Below, in pieces: positions 16,765-25,618 of a stretch of DNA of 64,000 nucleotides (its first letter is position 1; each line of letters starts with the position of its first letter). The notes beneath the pieces are model-generated. The model was given only the letters and a program-made list of their open reading frames with translations. It searched no databases and was not told where the DNA came from. The stretch is from Microbacterium forte. Lineage in GTDB: Bacteria > Actinomycetota > Actinomycetes > Actinomycetales > Microbacteriaceae. The position numbers were made by a program, and so were the translations under genes. The stretch spans positions 3,689,260 through 3,753,259 of the forward strand of contig NZ_CP116871.1 in NCBI RefSeq assembly GCF_031885415.1. The letters are read 5' to 3'.

Positions 16765-17874
16765 ATGCTCGAACTCGATCTCTCCGCCGACATCCAGGCC
16801 CTGCGACTCACCTACGGTGACATCCGCGAGGTCATCGATGTCGAGACCCTCCGCTCCGACATCGCGCGCCTCAGCGAGGAAGCCGGCGTGCCGGACCTCT
16901 GGGACGACCCCGAACGCGCCCAGAAGGTGACCAGCGCGCTGAGCCACCGGCAGTCGGCGCTCGCCAGGGTCGAGGGCATCGGTCGTCGACTCGACGACCT
17001 CGAAGTGCTGGTCGGGCTCGCGAACGAGATGGGCGATGAGGAATCCGCCGTCGAGGCTCGCGCCGAGCTCACCGCGCTCACCGAGATCATCAACCAGCTC
17101 GAGGTCCAGACGCTGATGGACGGCGAGTACGACGAGCGTTCCGCCATCGTCACGATCCGCTCGGGTGCCGGCGGCGACGATGCCACCGACTTCGCCGAGA
17201 TGCTGATGCGCATGTACCTGCGCTGGGCCGAGCGTCACAAGTACCCCGTGAAGGTGCTCGACACCTCGTACGCCGAGGGGGCCGGCATCAAGTCGGCGAC
17301 GTTCGAGATCGACGCGCCCTATGCGTTCGGCACGGTGTCCGTCGAGGCCGGAACGCACCGCCTCGCGCGCATCAGCCCGTTCGGCTCTGCCGACAAGCGT
17401 CAGACGTCGTTCGCCGCGGTCGAGGTCATCCCTCTCATGGAGGAGGCGACCGAGGTCGACATCCCCGAGAACGACATCCGTGTCGACGTCTTCCGTTCGT
17501 CGGGCCCTGGCGGACAGTCGGTCAACACCACCGACTCCGCGGTGCGCCTGACCCACCTGCCGACCGGCATCGTGGTGTCGATGCAGAACGAGAAGTCGCA
17601 GATCCAGAACCGCGCCGCGGCCATGCGAGTGCTGCAGACCCGACTCCTGCTCCTGCAGAAGGAGGAGGAGGCCGCGAAGAAGAAGGAACTCGCCGGCAAC
17701 ATCACGGCGAGCTGGGGCGATCAGATGCGCTCCTACTTCCTCTACGGCCAACAGCTCGTGAAGGACCTCCGCACCGGACACGAGTCGGGCAACCCGGCTG
17801 CCGTGTTCGACGGCGATCTCGACGGGTTCATCTCGGCCGGCATCCGCTGGCGCAAGCGCAAAGACGAGGACTGA
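16765..17874 (+). CDS. prfB: Peptide chain release factor 2
   Basis: The 369-residue product reads UGA and UAA stop codons on the ribosome. The stop-recognition SPF tripeptide is at 204-206 ([12 protein letters not shown]) and the catalytic GGQ at 249-251 ([10 protein letters not shown]). The frame is continuous from ATG 16765 with no internal UGA near codon 25, so the programmed +1 frameshift known from E. coli prfB is absent. The gene normally heads prfB-ftsE-ftsX-smpB; here a DUF2510 gene on the other strand separates prfB from ftsE. A good terminator follows. Confidence 0.97.
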   Translation: MLELDLSADIQALRLTYGDIREVIDVETLRSDIARLSEEAGVPDLWDDPERAQKVTSALSHRQSALARVEGIGRRLDDLEVLVGLANEMGDEESAVEARAELTALTEIINQLEVQTLMDGEYDERSAIVTIRSGAGGDDATDFAEMLMRMYLRWAERHKYPVKVLDTSYAEGAGIKSATFEIDAPYAFGTVSVEAGTHRLARISPFGSADKRQTSFAAVEVIPLMEEATEVDIPENDIRVDVFRSSGPGGQSVNTTDSAVRLTHLPTGIVVSMQNEKSQIQNRAAAMRVLQTRLLLLQKEEEAAKKKELAGNITASWGDQMRSYFLYGQQLVKDLRTGHESGNPAAVFDGDLDGFISAGIRWRKRKDED

Positions 17875-17890
17875 GCGAAGGCTCACTCTC

Positions 17891-17922
17891 AGCGGGCGGC
17901 CTCTTCGAGGCGGCCCGCTTTT
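17891..17922 (+). terminator. Rho-independent terminator after prfB
   Basis: AGCGGGCGGCCTC and GAGGCGGCCCGCT pair over 13 bp with one mismatch around a TTC loop and are followed by TTTTG. It lies 16 nt after the prfB stop. Confidence 0.8.
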
Positions 17923-17983
17923 GTCGTCCCCCCTCGCGGTTCGTGTCCATGTCGGAGGCCGAACCCCGACGAGTGCGCGTGGC

Positions 17984-18079
17984 GACGGGCGGACATGGCC
18001 GGAGCTGAAGCGGGCCGGAGCCGAGATGGGCCCGTGCAGAAGTGGGCCGGGACGGAAGTGGGCCCGTGCCGGATGCCGA
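17984..18079. repeat. 16-bp tandem repeat array B (~6 degenerate units)
   Basis: Consecutive 16-bp units end mostly in GGGC: CGGAGCTGAAGCGGGC, CGGAGCCGAGATGGGC, CCGTGCAGAAGTGGGC, CGGGACGGAAGTGGGC. In reverse complement the third reads GCCCATCTCGGCTCCG, which matches a unit of array A (GCCCATCGCGACACCG) at 13 of 16 positions. The two arrays thus belong to one repeat family in opposite orientation, about 3.2 kb apart. Confidence 0.75.
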
Positions 18080-18099
18080 AGCATCGTGCACGGGCCCAC
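18058..18099 (-). terminator. 12-bp hairpin downstream of the DUF2510 gene
   Basis: GTGGGCCCGTGC (18058-18069) and GCACGGGCCCAC (18088-18099) are exact complements around an 18-nt loop. There is no T-run; it is 53 nt past the stop of the minus-strand gene and overlaps the last repeat units of array B. Confidence 0.45.
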
Positions 18100-18151
18100 C
18101 TGCGACGCGAACCGCCGGCGACCGCCGGACGGGTTCGCCTTGCGCTGTGTT

Positions 18152-19546
18152 CTAGCCTGCTGACGGGGTGACGGTGATGCGCGTGACCTCCTGCAGGACC
18201 TCGTCGGTGAAGATCACGTCGTAGGACTCGCTCTGCGCGACGTCGAAGGTGATCTTGCCGTCGACCGTGTCGCCGGGCTCGAGTTCTTCAGCCACGATCC
18301 CGTCGACGTAGTAGTCGTAGGTCCCTTCGACGCCTTCAGCGGTCTCGATGCCGAAGTTGAATGCGCTCAGGTAGCTCGTGCCCGAGACGCCGGTGAAGGT
18401 GACGTCGAGGATCACGTACCCGCCGTTGGTCGAGGGAATGCTCGAGCCGTCGCTCGTCGCCCACGTGGCCGAGTGGATCGTGACCTCGCTCGTGGCGGCC
18501 ATCTGGTTGATCGGCACGGGGGAGCCCATCTCGCCCTCGACGACCTCGGGAGCTCCCGTGCCCTCTTCGTCGGTCCCGGGATCCTGTTCCGTTCCGGTGC
18601 CCGTGTCCGAATCGCTCGACGGCGGGGCCGTCGGCAGGTCGCGGACGGCCTCGGACACCGTCGCGAAGACGATGACGAAGAACATGACGACCGCGATGAT
18701 CGCGCCGATCACCGACAGGATGAGGCCGGAGATGCCCGGCCACTTCTTGCCCTTGAGGAACAGCGAGATCAGCGAGACGATGAATCCGACGCCCAGCAAG
18801 AGCCATCCGAGCCAGAAGATCACGGGGATGCACGACAGGATGGTGCCGAGCGCTGCGAGCCCGAGCCCGACGAGGCCGAGGATCGAGGGCCCCGACGGAG
18901 CTGCCGGGGCCGTCGCTCCGTACGCGGGCGGGTAGCCCGTGGGAGCACCGTACTGCTGTCCTGCGGACGCATAGGGTGCGGCGCCGGGGTAGCTCGGCGC
19001 TGCGGCCCCCGGGTAGCCGGCGGTGACGGGGTACTCCTGGGGCTGCGCAGGAGCAGCGGCACCGGGGTACGAGGGCGCGCCCCCGCCATACGGCTGCACG
19101 GTGCCGTCGGCCGGCGCAGCGGCGCCCGGAGCGGTGAAGTCGGGTGCCTGCGCGCTGCCGGGTTCTTCAACGGGAGTCTCGGAGGCGGACCAGGAGGACT
19201 CGGACTCGGGAGCTGCGACCTCGTCCGCAGGCGCCTGCGCACCGGCATCGGAGTCGGAGGGTGCAGGGGCATTCCACGACTGGGTCTCGACCGCAGCGAC
19301 GGATTCGATCGACGCGGCGGTCTCTGCGTCGGCCGCGGTCTCCGGGGAGCCTGCGGAGGAGGCGTCATGCGCGCTCTGGGCGGAACCGGAGTTCGTCGCC
19401 TCGTCGTCGGTCGAACCGGCGGTCGACGCATCCGCTGCGGGCTCCGTGGAGTCGACGATCGGAGCGAAGTGCTCGGTCCACTGGGTGCCGTCCCACCAGC
19501 GCTGGCGCCCGGATCCGTCGTCATACCAGCCTGCAGGCGTCGTCAT
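18152..19546 (-). CDS. DUF2510 membrane protein with C-terminal extracellular domain
   Basis: This 464-residue protein starts with a DUF2510 domain (PAGWYDDGSGRQRWWDG, 4-20), which in many actinobacterial membrane proteins faces the cytoplasm. A low-complexity Ala/Ser/Glu region and then a Pro/Gly/Tyr/Ala-rich region follow (~30-230). Two to three membrane helices (~235-315) follow, after a DUF4190-like arrangement. An acidic linker (SSDSDTGTGTEQDPGTDEE) leads to a C-terminal beta-rich domain like DUF4352 (~340-464). ATG 19546 has a GAGGGGGA ribosome site; the in-frame start at 19597 does not. Function unknown. It interrupts the usual prfB-ftsE neighbourhood. Confidence 0.8.
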   Translation of the reverse strand: MTTPAGWYDDGSGRQRWWDGTQWTEHFAPIVDSTEPAADASTAGSTDDEATNSGSAQSAHDASSAGSPETAADAETAASIESVAAVETQSWNAPAPSDSDAGAQAPADEVAAPESESSWSASETPVEEPGSAQAPDFTAPGAAAPADGTVQPYGGGAPSYPGAAAPAQPQEYPVTAGYPGAAAPSYPGAAPYASAGQQYGAPTGYPPAYGATAPAAPSGPSILGLVGLGLAALGTILSCIPVIFWLGWLLLGVGFIVSLISLFLKGKKWPGISGLILSVIGAIIAVVMFFVIVFATVSEAVRDLPTAPPSSDSDTGTGTEQDPGTDEEGTGAPEVVEGEMGSPVPINQMAATSEVTIHSATWATSDGSSIPSTNGGYVILDVTFTGVSGTSYLSAFNFGIETAEGVEGTYDYYVDGIVAEELEPGDTVDGKITFDVAQSESYDVIFTDEVLQEVTRITVTPSAG

Positions 19547-19669
19547 GGTTCCCCCTCGGAGTATCGTCCACCCTGATGGCGTGGATCGCACCTCCATGTA
19601 TAGCAGTGCGGTGTGACACGCAGGGGGCTCCCGCGGGGTGTCGCTCGCGAACAGATGAACGGGCGCGCT

Positions 19670-19675
19670 TAGGCT
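19670..19675 (+). promoter_or_regulatory. -10 box of leaderless ftsE promoter
   Basis: TAGGCT is 9 nt before the ftsE ATG at 19685. Confidence 0.4.
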
Positions 19676-19684
19676 CGAACCGCC

Positions 19685-20746
19685 ATGATTCGGTTCGAGA
19701 ACGTCACGAAACGCTACCGCGGGACCTCACGGCCCGCTCTGTCCGATGTCGACTTCGAAGTGCAGCGAGGCGAGTTCGTCTTCCTCGTGGGCGCTTCAGG
19801 GTCGGGCAAGTCGTCCTGTCTGCGGCTGATCCTCCGAGAGGACGTGCCGACCACCGGTCGCGTCGCCGTGCTCGGACGCGACCTGCGTTCGCTGGCGAAC
19901 CGCAAGGTGCCGTACTTCCGCCGCCACATCGGATCCGTGTTTCAGGACTTCCGACTGCTTCCGTCGAAGACCGTCTATCAGAACGTCGCCTTCACCCTGC
20001 AGGTGACGGGCTCGTCGCGCGGTTTCATCCAGCAGGCCGTCCCCGAGGCGCTCGCGCTGGTCGGGCTCGACGGCAAGCAGAAGAGAATGCCGCACGAGCT
20101 CTCCGGTGGAGAACAGCAGCGCGTCGCGATCGCTCGAGCGCTCGTCAACCGCCCCCAGGTGCTGCTCGCGGACGAGCCGACCGGAAACCTCGACCCGGCG
20201 ACGTCGGTCGACATCATGCAGCTTCTCGCGAGGATCAACGCGGGCGGTACGACCGTGCTCATGGCGACGCACGAGGCGGGCTTCGTCGACCAGATGCAGC
20301 GCAGAGTGATCGAGCTCCGCGACGGCGAGATGGTGCGAGACGAAGTGCACGGCGGGTATGGCGACACATCCAACATCCCGCGCCTCGTCCCGGAGGAGGT
20401 GCGCGGTGCGGCAGCGGCAGCCGCCCTCACCGCGGTGCAGGAGGTGCAGCGCCAGACCGCCGACCTCTCGCTCGTCCGCGCTGCGCTCGCTGAGGAGCTC
20501 ACCGCTCAGCGCAGGGCCGAGGGAGCATCCGCGGATGCCGTACCGACCGCATCCGAGACGCCGGAGGCGCAGGCCGCACCGATCGAGCCGCCCGTCGTCG
20601 AGGAGCAGCCCATGGCCGTCCAGGCCCCTGTCGCGCCTCGGACGCATCCCATCGTGATGCCGCAGGTCGACGTCGCCGAGCTCGGCGTGGCCGATCGCCT
20701 CGGCCTGTCTGATGACGGTTCCGAAGAAGTGGGGCCGACGTCATGA
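19685..20746 (+). CDS. ftsE: Cell-division ABC transporter ATPase FtsE (C-terminally extended)
   Basis: The product is the ATPase of the FtsEX complex, which controls septal peptidoglycan hydrolases. Walker A is GASGSGKS (36-43), the Q-loop is FQDFR, the ABC signature LSGGEQQ (139-145), Walker B LLADEP (160-165), and the H-loop ATHEAG. The ATPase core ends near residue 225. Another ~128 residues follow, rich in Ala, Glu and Pro with a helical part ([17 protein letters not shown]) and no hydrophobic segment. E. coli FtsE has only 222 residues, so this tail is an addition. The stop overlaps the ftsX start (ATGA). Confidence 0.95.
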   Translation: MIRFENVTKRYRGTSRPALSDVDFEVQRGEFVFLVGASGSGKSSCLRLILREDVPTTGRVAVLGRDLRSLANRKVPYFRRHIGSVFQDFRLLPSKTVYQNVAFTLQVTGSSRGFIQQAVPEALALVGLDGKQKRMPHELSGGEQQRVAIARALVNRPQVLLADEPTGNLDPATSVDIMQLLARINAGGTTVLMATHEAGFVDQMQRRVIELRDGEMVRDEVHGGYGDTSNIPRLVPEEVRGAAAAAALTAVQEVQRQTADLSLVRAALAEELTAQRRAEGASADAVPTASETPEAQAAPIEPPVVEEQPMAVQAPVAPRTHPIVMPQVDVAELGVADRLGLSDDGSEEVGPTS

Positions 20747-21657
20747 GAATCGGACTCATCCTCACCGAGGCCCTCGGCGGCCTCCGACGGAACATCTCGA
20801 TGGTCATCTCCGTCGTTCTCGTCACCTTCGTGTCGCTGACGTTCGTCGGCGCTGCGATCCTCATGCAGGCGCAGATCGGCACCATGCGCGGGTACTGGAC
20901 CGAGCGGGCCCAGGTCGCCGTGTACATGTGCTCCGACATCTCCGAGCAGGACACCTGTGTCGACGGTGGTGCCTCGGAGGAGCAGGTGAACGCCGTGCGG
21001 GCCCAGCTCGAGGGCGAGGCGCTCGCCCCCCTCATCAGCGAGGTCACCTTCGACTCCAAGGAGGACACCTACGCCAAGCTCGTCGAGCAGCTCGGCGAGG
21101 ACCAGGCGAGCGTCATCACCCCGGAGCAGGCGTTCGAGGTCTTCTTCGTCACCATGAAGGACCCCGGCCAGTCTCAGGTGATCTCCGAGGCGTTCAACGG
21201 CGTCGCCGGCGTCGAGCAGGTGCAGGACCAGTTGCAGTACCTCGAGCCGCTCTTCTCCGCGTTGACGGTCGCGACATACATCGCGGTGGGGATCGCCACG
21301 CTGATGCTGATCGCCGCCATCCTGCTGATCGGCACGACGATCAGACTCTCCGCCTACGCCAGGCGCAAGGAGATCGGGATCATGCGTCTGGTGGGTGCAT
21401 CCAACCGCTTCATCCAGACGCCGTTCGTGCTGGAGGGCGTGTTCGCCGCGTTCCTCGGCTCGGCCCTCGCGAGCGCGGCGGTCGTCGCCGGGGTGCATTT
21501 CGGTGTCGACGGCTACCTTCGAGGACGCGTGCCTTTCATCACGACGTGGGTGTCGATGCAGGATGCCGTCGTCGTCGTCCCCGTGCTGATCGGGATCGGT
21601 GTCGTGCTGGCCGCACTCTCGGCGGGCTTCGCGATCCGACGCTGGCTTCGCACCTGA
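20743..21657 (+). CDS. ftsX: Cell-division ABC transporter permease FtsX
   Basis: This 304-residue membrane partner of FtsE has the usual topology: helix 1 at ~20-42, a large extracytoplasmic domain (~45-165) that contacts hydrolases such as RipC in mycobacteria, then three helices (~172-300). Cys63 and Cys72 ([11 protein letters not shown]) could form a disulfide in the external domain. The cytoplasmic loop [15 protein letters not shown], conserved in FtsX, is present. Translationally coupled to ftsE. Confidence 0.95.
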   Translation: MRIGLILTEALGGLRRNISMVISVVLVTFVSLTFVGAAILMQAQIGTMRGYWTERAQVAVYMCSDISEQDTCVDGGASEEQVNAVRAQLEGEALAPLISEVTFDSKEDTYAKLVEQLGEDQASVITPEQAFEVFFVTMKDPGQSQVISEAFNGVAGVEQVQDQLQYLEPLFSALTVATYIAVGIATLMLIAAILLIGTTIRLSAYARRKEIGIMRLVGASNRFIQTPFVLEGVFAAFLGSALASAAVVAGVHFGVDGYLRGRVPFITTWVSMQDAVVVVPVLIGIGVVLAALSAGFAIRRWLRT

Positions 21658-21671
21658 GCGGCTCGCCGGTA

Positions 21672-21677
21672 TAGACT
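21672..21677 (+). promoter_or_regulatory. -10 box for smpB
   Basis: TAGACT (within TATAGACT) lies about 64 nt before the smpB ATG. It implies a ~58-nt leader, and the ATG has a normal AGGAG ribosome site, so smpB is not leaderless. Confidence 0.4.
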
Positions 21678-21741
21678 GACAGGCTGTCGTGCGCCCGACT
21701 CGGGCTCTGGAACACTTCGCGACACGGATCAGGAGAGAATC

Positions 21742-22218
21742 ATGCCCAGGGAACGCGGGGAGAAGGTCATCGCGACCAATCGTCGCGCACGTCACGACTA
21801 CAACATCGAGAAGTCGTACGAGGCGGGGATGGTGCTCACCGGCACCGAGGTCAAGTCGTTGCGTCAGGGACGCGCGAACCTCAGCGACGGGTATGCGTTC
21901 GTCAAGGGGAACGAGGTCTTCCTCGATTCCGTGCACATTCCGGAGTACTCGCAGGGGCACTGGACCAACCACTCCGCCAAGCGCGTCCGCAAGCTGCTGC
22001 TGCACCGCGAGGAGATCGCGAAGCTGCAGCATGCGGTGTCCGCCGGCGGCTACACGCTGATCCCGCTGAAGCTGTACTTCTCGGACGGTCGGGCCAAGGT
22101 CGAGATCGCCCTCGCCAAGGGCAAGAAGGAATACGACAAGCGTCAGACGCTGCGTGAGCGTCAGGACACCCGCGAGGCCGACCGCGCGATGCGCCTGCGC
22201 AACCGCGTCGGGGAGTGA
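21742..22218 (+). CDS. smpB: SsrA-binding protein
   Basis: The 158-residue product binds tmRNA and brings it to stalled ribosomes for trans-translation. Family motifs are present: [36 protein letters not shown] and the basic C-terminal tail ([17 protein letters not shown]) that enters the mRNA channel. The ATG follows AGGAGAGAATC. No ssrA gene was found in the window. The stop TGA directly abuts the stop of the convergent S9 peptidase gene with no intergenic base. Confidence 0.96.
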   Translation: MPRERGEKVIATNRRARHDYNIEKSYEAGMVLTGTEVKSLRQGRANLSDGYAFVKGNEVFLDSVHIPEYSQGHWTNHSAKRVRKLLLHREEIAKLQHAVSAGGYTLIPLKLYFSDGRAKVEIALAKGKKEYDKRQTLRERQDTREADRAMRLRNRVGE

Positions 22219-24078
22219 TCAGCGCGCGGGCGTGAAGCCGAACACGCGTCCGAGAAAGCCGAGCTCCCTCTCGAGTGCGTCGATGATGGTCTCGCTCGCA
22301 CGGAAGCCGTGGCCCTCACCCGGGTAGAGCACGTACTCGTGCTCGACGCCTTGCTGCGCCAGAGCGTCGCGGATCGCTTCGGACTGCGACGGCGGCACGA
22401 CACGGTCCTCCGCTCCCTGCATGAGCAGCACGGGCACGCCGATCCGATCGGCGTGCGTCAGGGGAGAACGATCGACGTAGAGCGCCTCGGCCTCGGGCAG
22501 CGGTCCCACCAGGCCCTCGACGTAGTGCGCCTCGAAGTCGTGCGAGTGCTCGGTCAGCATCCGCAGATCGGCCACGCCGTATCGGCTGATGCCCGCGGCG
22601 AACGTGCCGCCCCGCACCAGCGACGAGAGCACCGTCCAGCCGCCGGCCGAGCCCCCGCGGATCGCGATGCGATCGGGGTCGGCGAGCCCGGCGTCGGCGA
22701 GGCCGCGCGCCGCGGCGATCACATCGTCGACATCGACCACGCCCCATCCGCCGTCGAGTCGTTCTCGGTAGGCGCGCCCGTATCCCGTCGATCCGCCGTA
22801 GTTGACGTCGAGCACGCCGATGCCGCGGCTGGTCCAGAACGCGATGGCCGCGGACGAGGCGCCCGTCACATGGGCGGTCGGGCCGCCGTGCACGAGCACG
22901 AGGTAGGGCGGGAGCTCGTCGTCCGCGGCTGAAGCCGACGGGTTCACGGGCTCGTAGACGAAAGCATGGACAGGGCCGTGAGCGCCATCGACCAGGATCT
23001 CGGATGCTGCGGGCATCCACGTCGGGTCGGCCGGCGTCGCTCCCGCGACCACCTCTATGTCGCCGGAGTCGACGTCGACGCACCAGACACCTGGCGCGGT
23101 CGTCGAGCTGTTGCCGGAGAGGAGCACTCGGGTGCCTGCGACATCGTCGATGCTGACATGGCCGTCGGCGGCAACGGGGATGCGGTGGGCACCGCCGTCC
23201 CGCTCGATGACGTCCACCTCGTCGCGTCCGTTCGTGCGCACCGCCACGATGCGACCGTCGGCGAGCGGTCGATACCAGCGATTGCCGAGTACCCAGAGTC
23301 CGTACCCCGTGTCGGCGTCCGTGTCGGCGATCCGCTCTGCGGGACCGACCGCTTCGCGGCCGTCGACGCGCTGTCGGTGCAGCGCCCAGCGGCCGGTCGG
23401 GTCATCCGAGTACAGGATCTCGCCGTCGTCCGTCCACTCCGGCTGGAGGGCGGCTCGCGTGGGCAGCTCCATCCGGCCGGTGCCGTCGGAGAGCACCAGC
23501 GACGCGTCCTGCCACGGCATGCGTTCGCCCGACCATTCGACCCACGCGGCGCGAGTCCCGTCGGGAGACAGCGCAGGATGCGCGTAGAACGACTCTCCCT
23601 CCACGAGCACCTTCAGCAGCGTCGGATCGTCGGAGGCGGACCCGTCTGTCGGGATCTCGACGATGCCGCGCTGGTGCGGGTCGACCGAGAGGTCCTCCCG
23701 CACCGCGAACAGTCGCCCGTTCTGCAGGCGCAGGCCGCCATGTGCCGGCCCCGCGGGAGTCAGGGGCATCGGGGCGCCACCGCGGGGCATCCGATGCACA
23801 CGCTGATCCTTGGCCTCGACGAAGAACAGTGTCCCCTCGGCATCCGCCGTCCACGCCCCTCCGCCGTACTCGTGCACGCGCGACCGTGCACTCCAGGGCG
23901 CGGGGAGGATCTCGGCGCCGCTGGAACTTCGTACCGTCAGGCGACCGCCCTCGGCAGGCACCGACTCGCCCCACCAGATGTCATCGCCGACGAAGGCGGC
24001 GCCGTCGATCCTCGGAGACGACGCGGCGATCCGGTCGGGAGTGAACGGAGAGGGCCAGGTACCGAACGGCGACGACAT
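22219..24078 (-). CDS. Prolyl oligopeptidase family (S9) serine peptidase
   Basis: This 619-residue protein has an N-terminal beta-propeller region (~1-370) and a C-terminal alpha/beta-hydrolase domain. The catalytic triad is visible: Ser477 in GGSAGG, Asp558 in LLMQGAEDRVVP and His590 in PGEGHGF. The oxyanion-hole segment HGGP is at ~397-400. No signal peptide is seen, so it is probably cytoplasmic and acts on short peptides, as acylaminoacyl peptidase-like members do. The ATG lies 6 nt after a TAGGCT box on the minus strand. No functional link to neighbours is apparent. Confidence 0.92.
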   Translation of the reverse strand: MSSPFGTWPSPFTPDRIAASSPRIDGAAFVGDDIWWGESVPAEGGRLTVRSSSGAEILPAPWSARSRVHEYGGGAWTADAEGTLFFVEAKDQRVHRMPRGGAPMPLTPAGPAHGGLRLQNGRLFAVREDLSVDPHQRGIVEIPTDGSASDDPTLLKVLVEGESFYAHPALSPDGTRAAWVEWSGERMPWQDASLVLSDGTGRMELPTRAALQPEWTDDGEILYSDDPTGRWALHRQRVDGREAVGPAERIADTDADTGYGLWVLGNRWYRPLADGRIVAVRTNGRDEVDVIERDGGAHRIPVAADGHVSIDDVAGTRVLLSGNSSTTAPGVWCVDVDSGDIEVVAGATPADPTWMPAASEILVDGAHGPVHAFVYEPVNPSASAADDELPPYLVLVHGGPTAHVTGASSAAIAFWTSRGIGVLDVNYGGSTGYGRAYRERLDGGWGVVDVDDVIAAARGLADAGLADPDRIAIRGGSAGGWTVLSSLVRGGTFAAGISRYGVADLRMLTEHSHDFEAHYVEGLVGPLPEAEALYVDRSPLTHADRIGVPVLLMQGAEDRVVPPSQSEAIRDALAQQGVEHEYVLYPGEGHGFRASETIIDALERELGFLGRVFGFTPAR

Positions 24079-24084
24079 GGTTCG

Positions 24085-24090
24085 AGCCTA
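24085..24090 (-). promoter_or_regulatory. -10 box of leaderless S9 peptidase promoter
   Basis: On the minus strand TAGGCT ends 6 nt before the ATG at 24078. Confidence 0.45.
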
Positions 24091-24187
24091 TGGCGCACCG
24101 GCTCACGGCGTCACACAGGGTGGGTTTCGGGCCAGGCGACGAGGTCTCCGAGAATGCACGATTCCGGAGGCTCGTGTGCGGAGAGGG

Positions 24188-24874
24188 TCAGACGGAGCGG
24201 AGCACCGCGACGATCTTGCCGAGCACGACGGCCTCGTCGCCGAGGATCGGCTCGAAAGCGGAGTTCCGAGGCAGCAGCCACGTGTGGCCGTCTCGTCGCC
24301 GGAGTACCTTGACGGTGGCCTCGCCGTCGAGCATGGCGGCCACGATCTCACCGTTCTCTGCGCTGTTCTGCGAACGGACGACGACCCAGTCGCCATCGCA
24401 GATCGCGGCGTCGATCATCGACTCGCCCGACACCTTGAGCATGAACAGGTCGCCCTTGCCGACGAGCTGACGGGGGAGCGGGAAGATCTCCTCGACCTGC
24501 TGGTCGGCGGTGATCGGAACGCCGGCGGCGATGCGCCCGACGAGGGGAACCAGTGCGGCGTCTCCGACGGGCGTCGCCACATCGGCAGGGTTCTCACCGC
24601 TCGCGCCGGGGAGGTCGATGAGCACCTCCATCGCGCGGGTCTTTCCCGGATCGCGGCGCAGATATCCGCTGAGCTCGAGCTGACCCAGCTGATGAGTCAC
24701 GCTGGACAGCGACTTGAGTCCGACGGCGTCGCCGATTTCGCGCATGCTCGGCGGGTAGCCGTAGTGACTGATCGACGTCTGGATGACCTCGAGGATCGCC
24801 ATCTGCTTCGGGCTCAGGCTCTTCCGGCGACGAGTGCGCGGGGCGTCGGCCTCGGGGGCGGAGTTGTCGCTCAT
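24188..24874 (-). CDS. lexA: SOS repressor LexA
   Basis: The 228-residue product represses DNA-damage genes and cuts itself when RecA is activated. A winged HTH occupies ~20-85 ([20 protein letters not shown]). The cleavage site is Ala117-Gly118 (RIAAGVPI), and the self-cleaving dyad is Ser152 (SGESM) and Lys189 (ATVKV). The ATG follows a GGAGCACC ribosome site, so this gene has a proper leader. It is divergent from a LysM gene, the arrangement of lexA and Rv2719c in mycobacteria and lexA and divS in corynebacteria. Confidence 0.97.
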   Translation of the reverse strand: MSDNSAPEADAPRTRRRKSLSPKQMAILEVIQTSISHYGYPPSMREIGDAVGLKSLSSVTHQLGQLELSGYLRRDPGKTRAMEVLIDLPGASGENPADVATPVGDAALVPLVGRIAAGVPITADQQVEEIFPLPRQLVGKGDLFMLKVSGESMIDAAICDGDWVVVRSQNSAENGEIVAAMLDGEATVKVLRRRDGHTWLLPRNSAFEPILGDEAVVLGKIVAVLRSV

Positions 24875-25028
24875 GGTGCTCCTCAGGTGTGCGATCCGGC
24901 GTCTCAGTTCGAATGTCGGAGGCCCGTGATGGGGTGTTCCTATCGAAACCGTATCCGAGAAACGCGACGATGTGGAAGATCTGTTCGAGCGTGTCGGCCG
25001 ATTCTCGCACTTCTGTTTCGAAGAACGC

Positions 25029-25061
25029 TTGACAGATGTTCGAATTCGAAGATAACTTCGG
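25029..25061 (+). promoter_or_regulatory. Promoter with SOS-box-like palindromes (lexA/LysM gene region)
   Basis: In the 281-bp lexA/LysM intergenic region, TTGACA (25029-25034) and GATAAC (25051-25056) form a -35/-10 pair toward the LysM gene. TTCGAATTCGAA (25039-25050) is a perfect palindrome between them. TCGAAGATAACTTCGG (25046-25061) contains the palindrome CGAAG-N4-CTTCG and matches the actinobacterial LexA pattern TCGAAC-N4-GTTCGA at 9 of 12 fixed positions. A second TTCGAAGA stretch lies 29 bp upstream. LexA binding is an inference. Confidence 0.4.
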
Positions 25062-25155
25062 TACGTAGCTTCGCATCCCCGGCTCCCGGCCGAGGCGTGG
25101 ATGCGAACGCTACGCCAACTTCACCGCCCACGCGGTAGATGCAGAGGAGCACGAC

Positions 25156-25518
25156 ATGAGCACCATCACCTTCAGCAGTGCAGCAGTCCTTCCGGCTCGT
25201 CCGGCGACGCGGCTCCGGCTGACGGCGCGTGGTCGACGCGTCGTGCTCGCCGTCGCAGCGGTGCCCCTCGCCGTCGGAATCGCCTTCGCGGCGATCAGCG
25301 GCGGCAGCGCGATGGCCTCGGGTGAGCAGACGGCGACGGCGACGTTCGCGACCGTGACCGTGATGCCGGGCGACACTCTCTGGTCGATCGCAGAGGGCAT
25401 CGCGCCCGAGGCCGATCCGCGCGACGTGATCGGCGACATCACACGGCTGAACCTGCTGCGCGGCGGGGAGCTGCAGATCGGTCAGGAGCTGGCGATTCCG
25501 GCGCAGTATTCGGAGTGA
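25156..25518 (+). CDS. LysM membrane protein, DivS/Rv2719c-like
   Basis: This 120-residue protein has a basic N-terminus (~1-27), one membrane helix (~28-50) and an exported LysM domain (~66-115: VMPGDTLWSIAEGIAPEADPR, with NLLRGGELQIGQEL) that binds peptidoglycan. Its size, order of parts and head-to-head position with lexA match the SOS-induced cell-division suppressors Rv2719c and DivS. By that analogy it would halt septation after DNA damage; this is an inference from synteny. The ATG has a GAGGAG ribosome site. In corynebacteria nrdR follows; here hisC follows instead. Confidence 0.8.
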   Translation: MSTITFSSAAVLPARPATRLRLTARGRRVVLAVAAVPLAVGIAFAAISGGSAMASGEQTATATFATVTVMPGDTLWSIAEGIAPEADPRDVIGDITRLNLLRGGELQIGQELAIPAQYSE

Positions 25519-25605
25519 GCCCGACTTCGCCCGATTCGTGGAGCGAGGCGGGGGAGTTCCCGTTCACACTCGGTCTCGACGGGCATTCATGGGGCGAACG
25601 CGGCC

Positions 25606-25611
25606 TACCAT
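25606..25611 (+). promoter_or_regulatory. -10 box of hisC promoter
   Basis: TACCAT is 7 nt before the GTG at 25619, which fits a leaderless start of the his operon. Confidence 0.35.
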
Positions 25612-25618
25612 GGGAAGG

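Noticed and set aside
21658..22218. Possible ssrA (tmRNA) next to smpB
   Set aside because: No tmRNA-like acceptor or tag-coding sequence is present around smpB.
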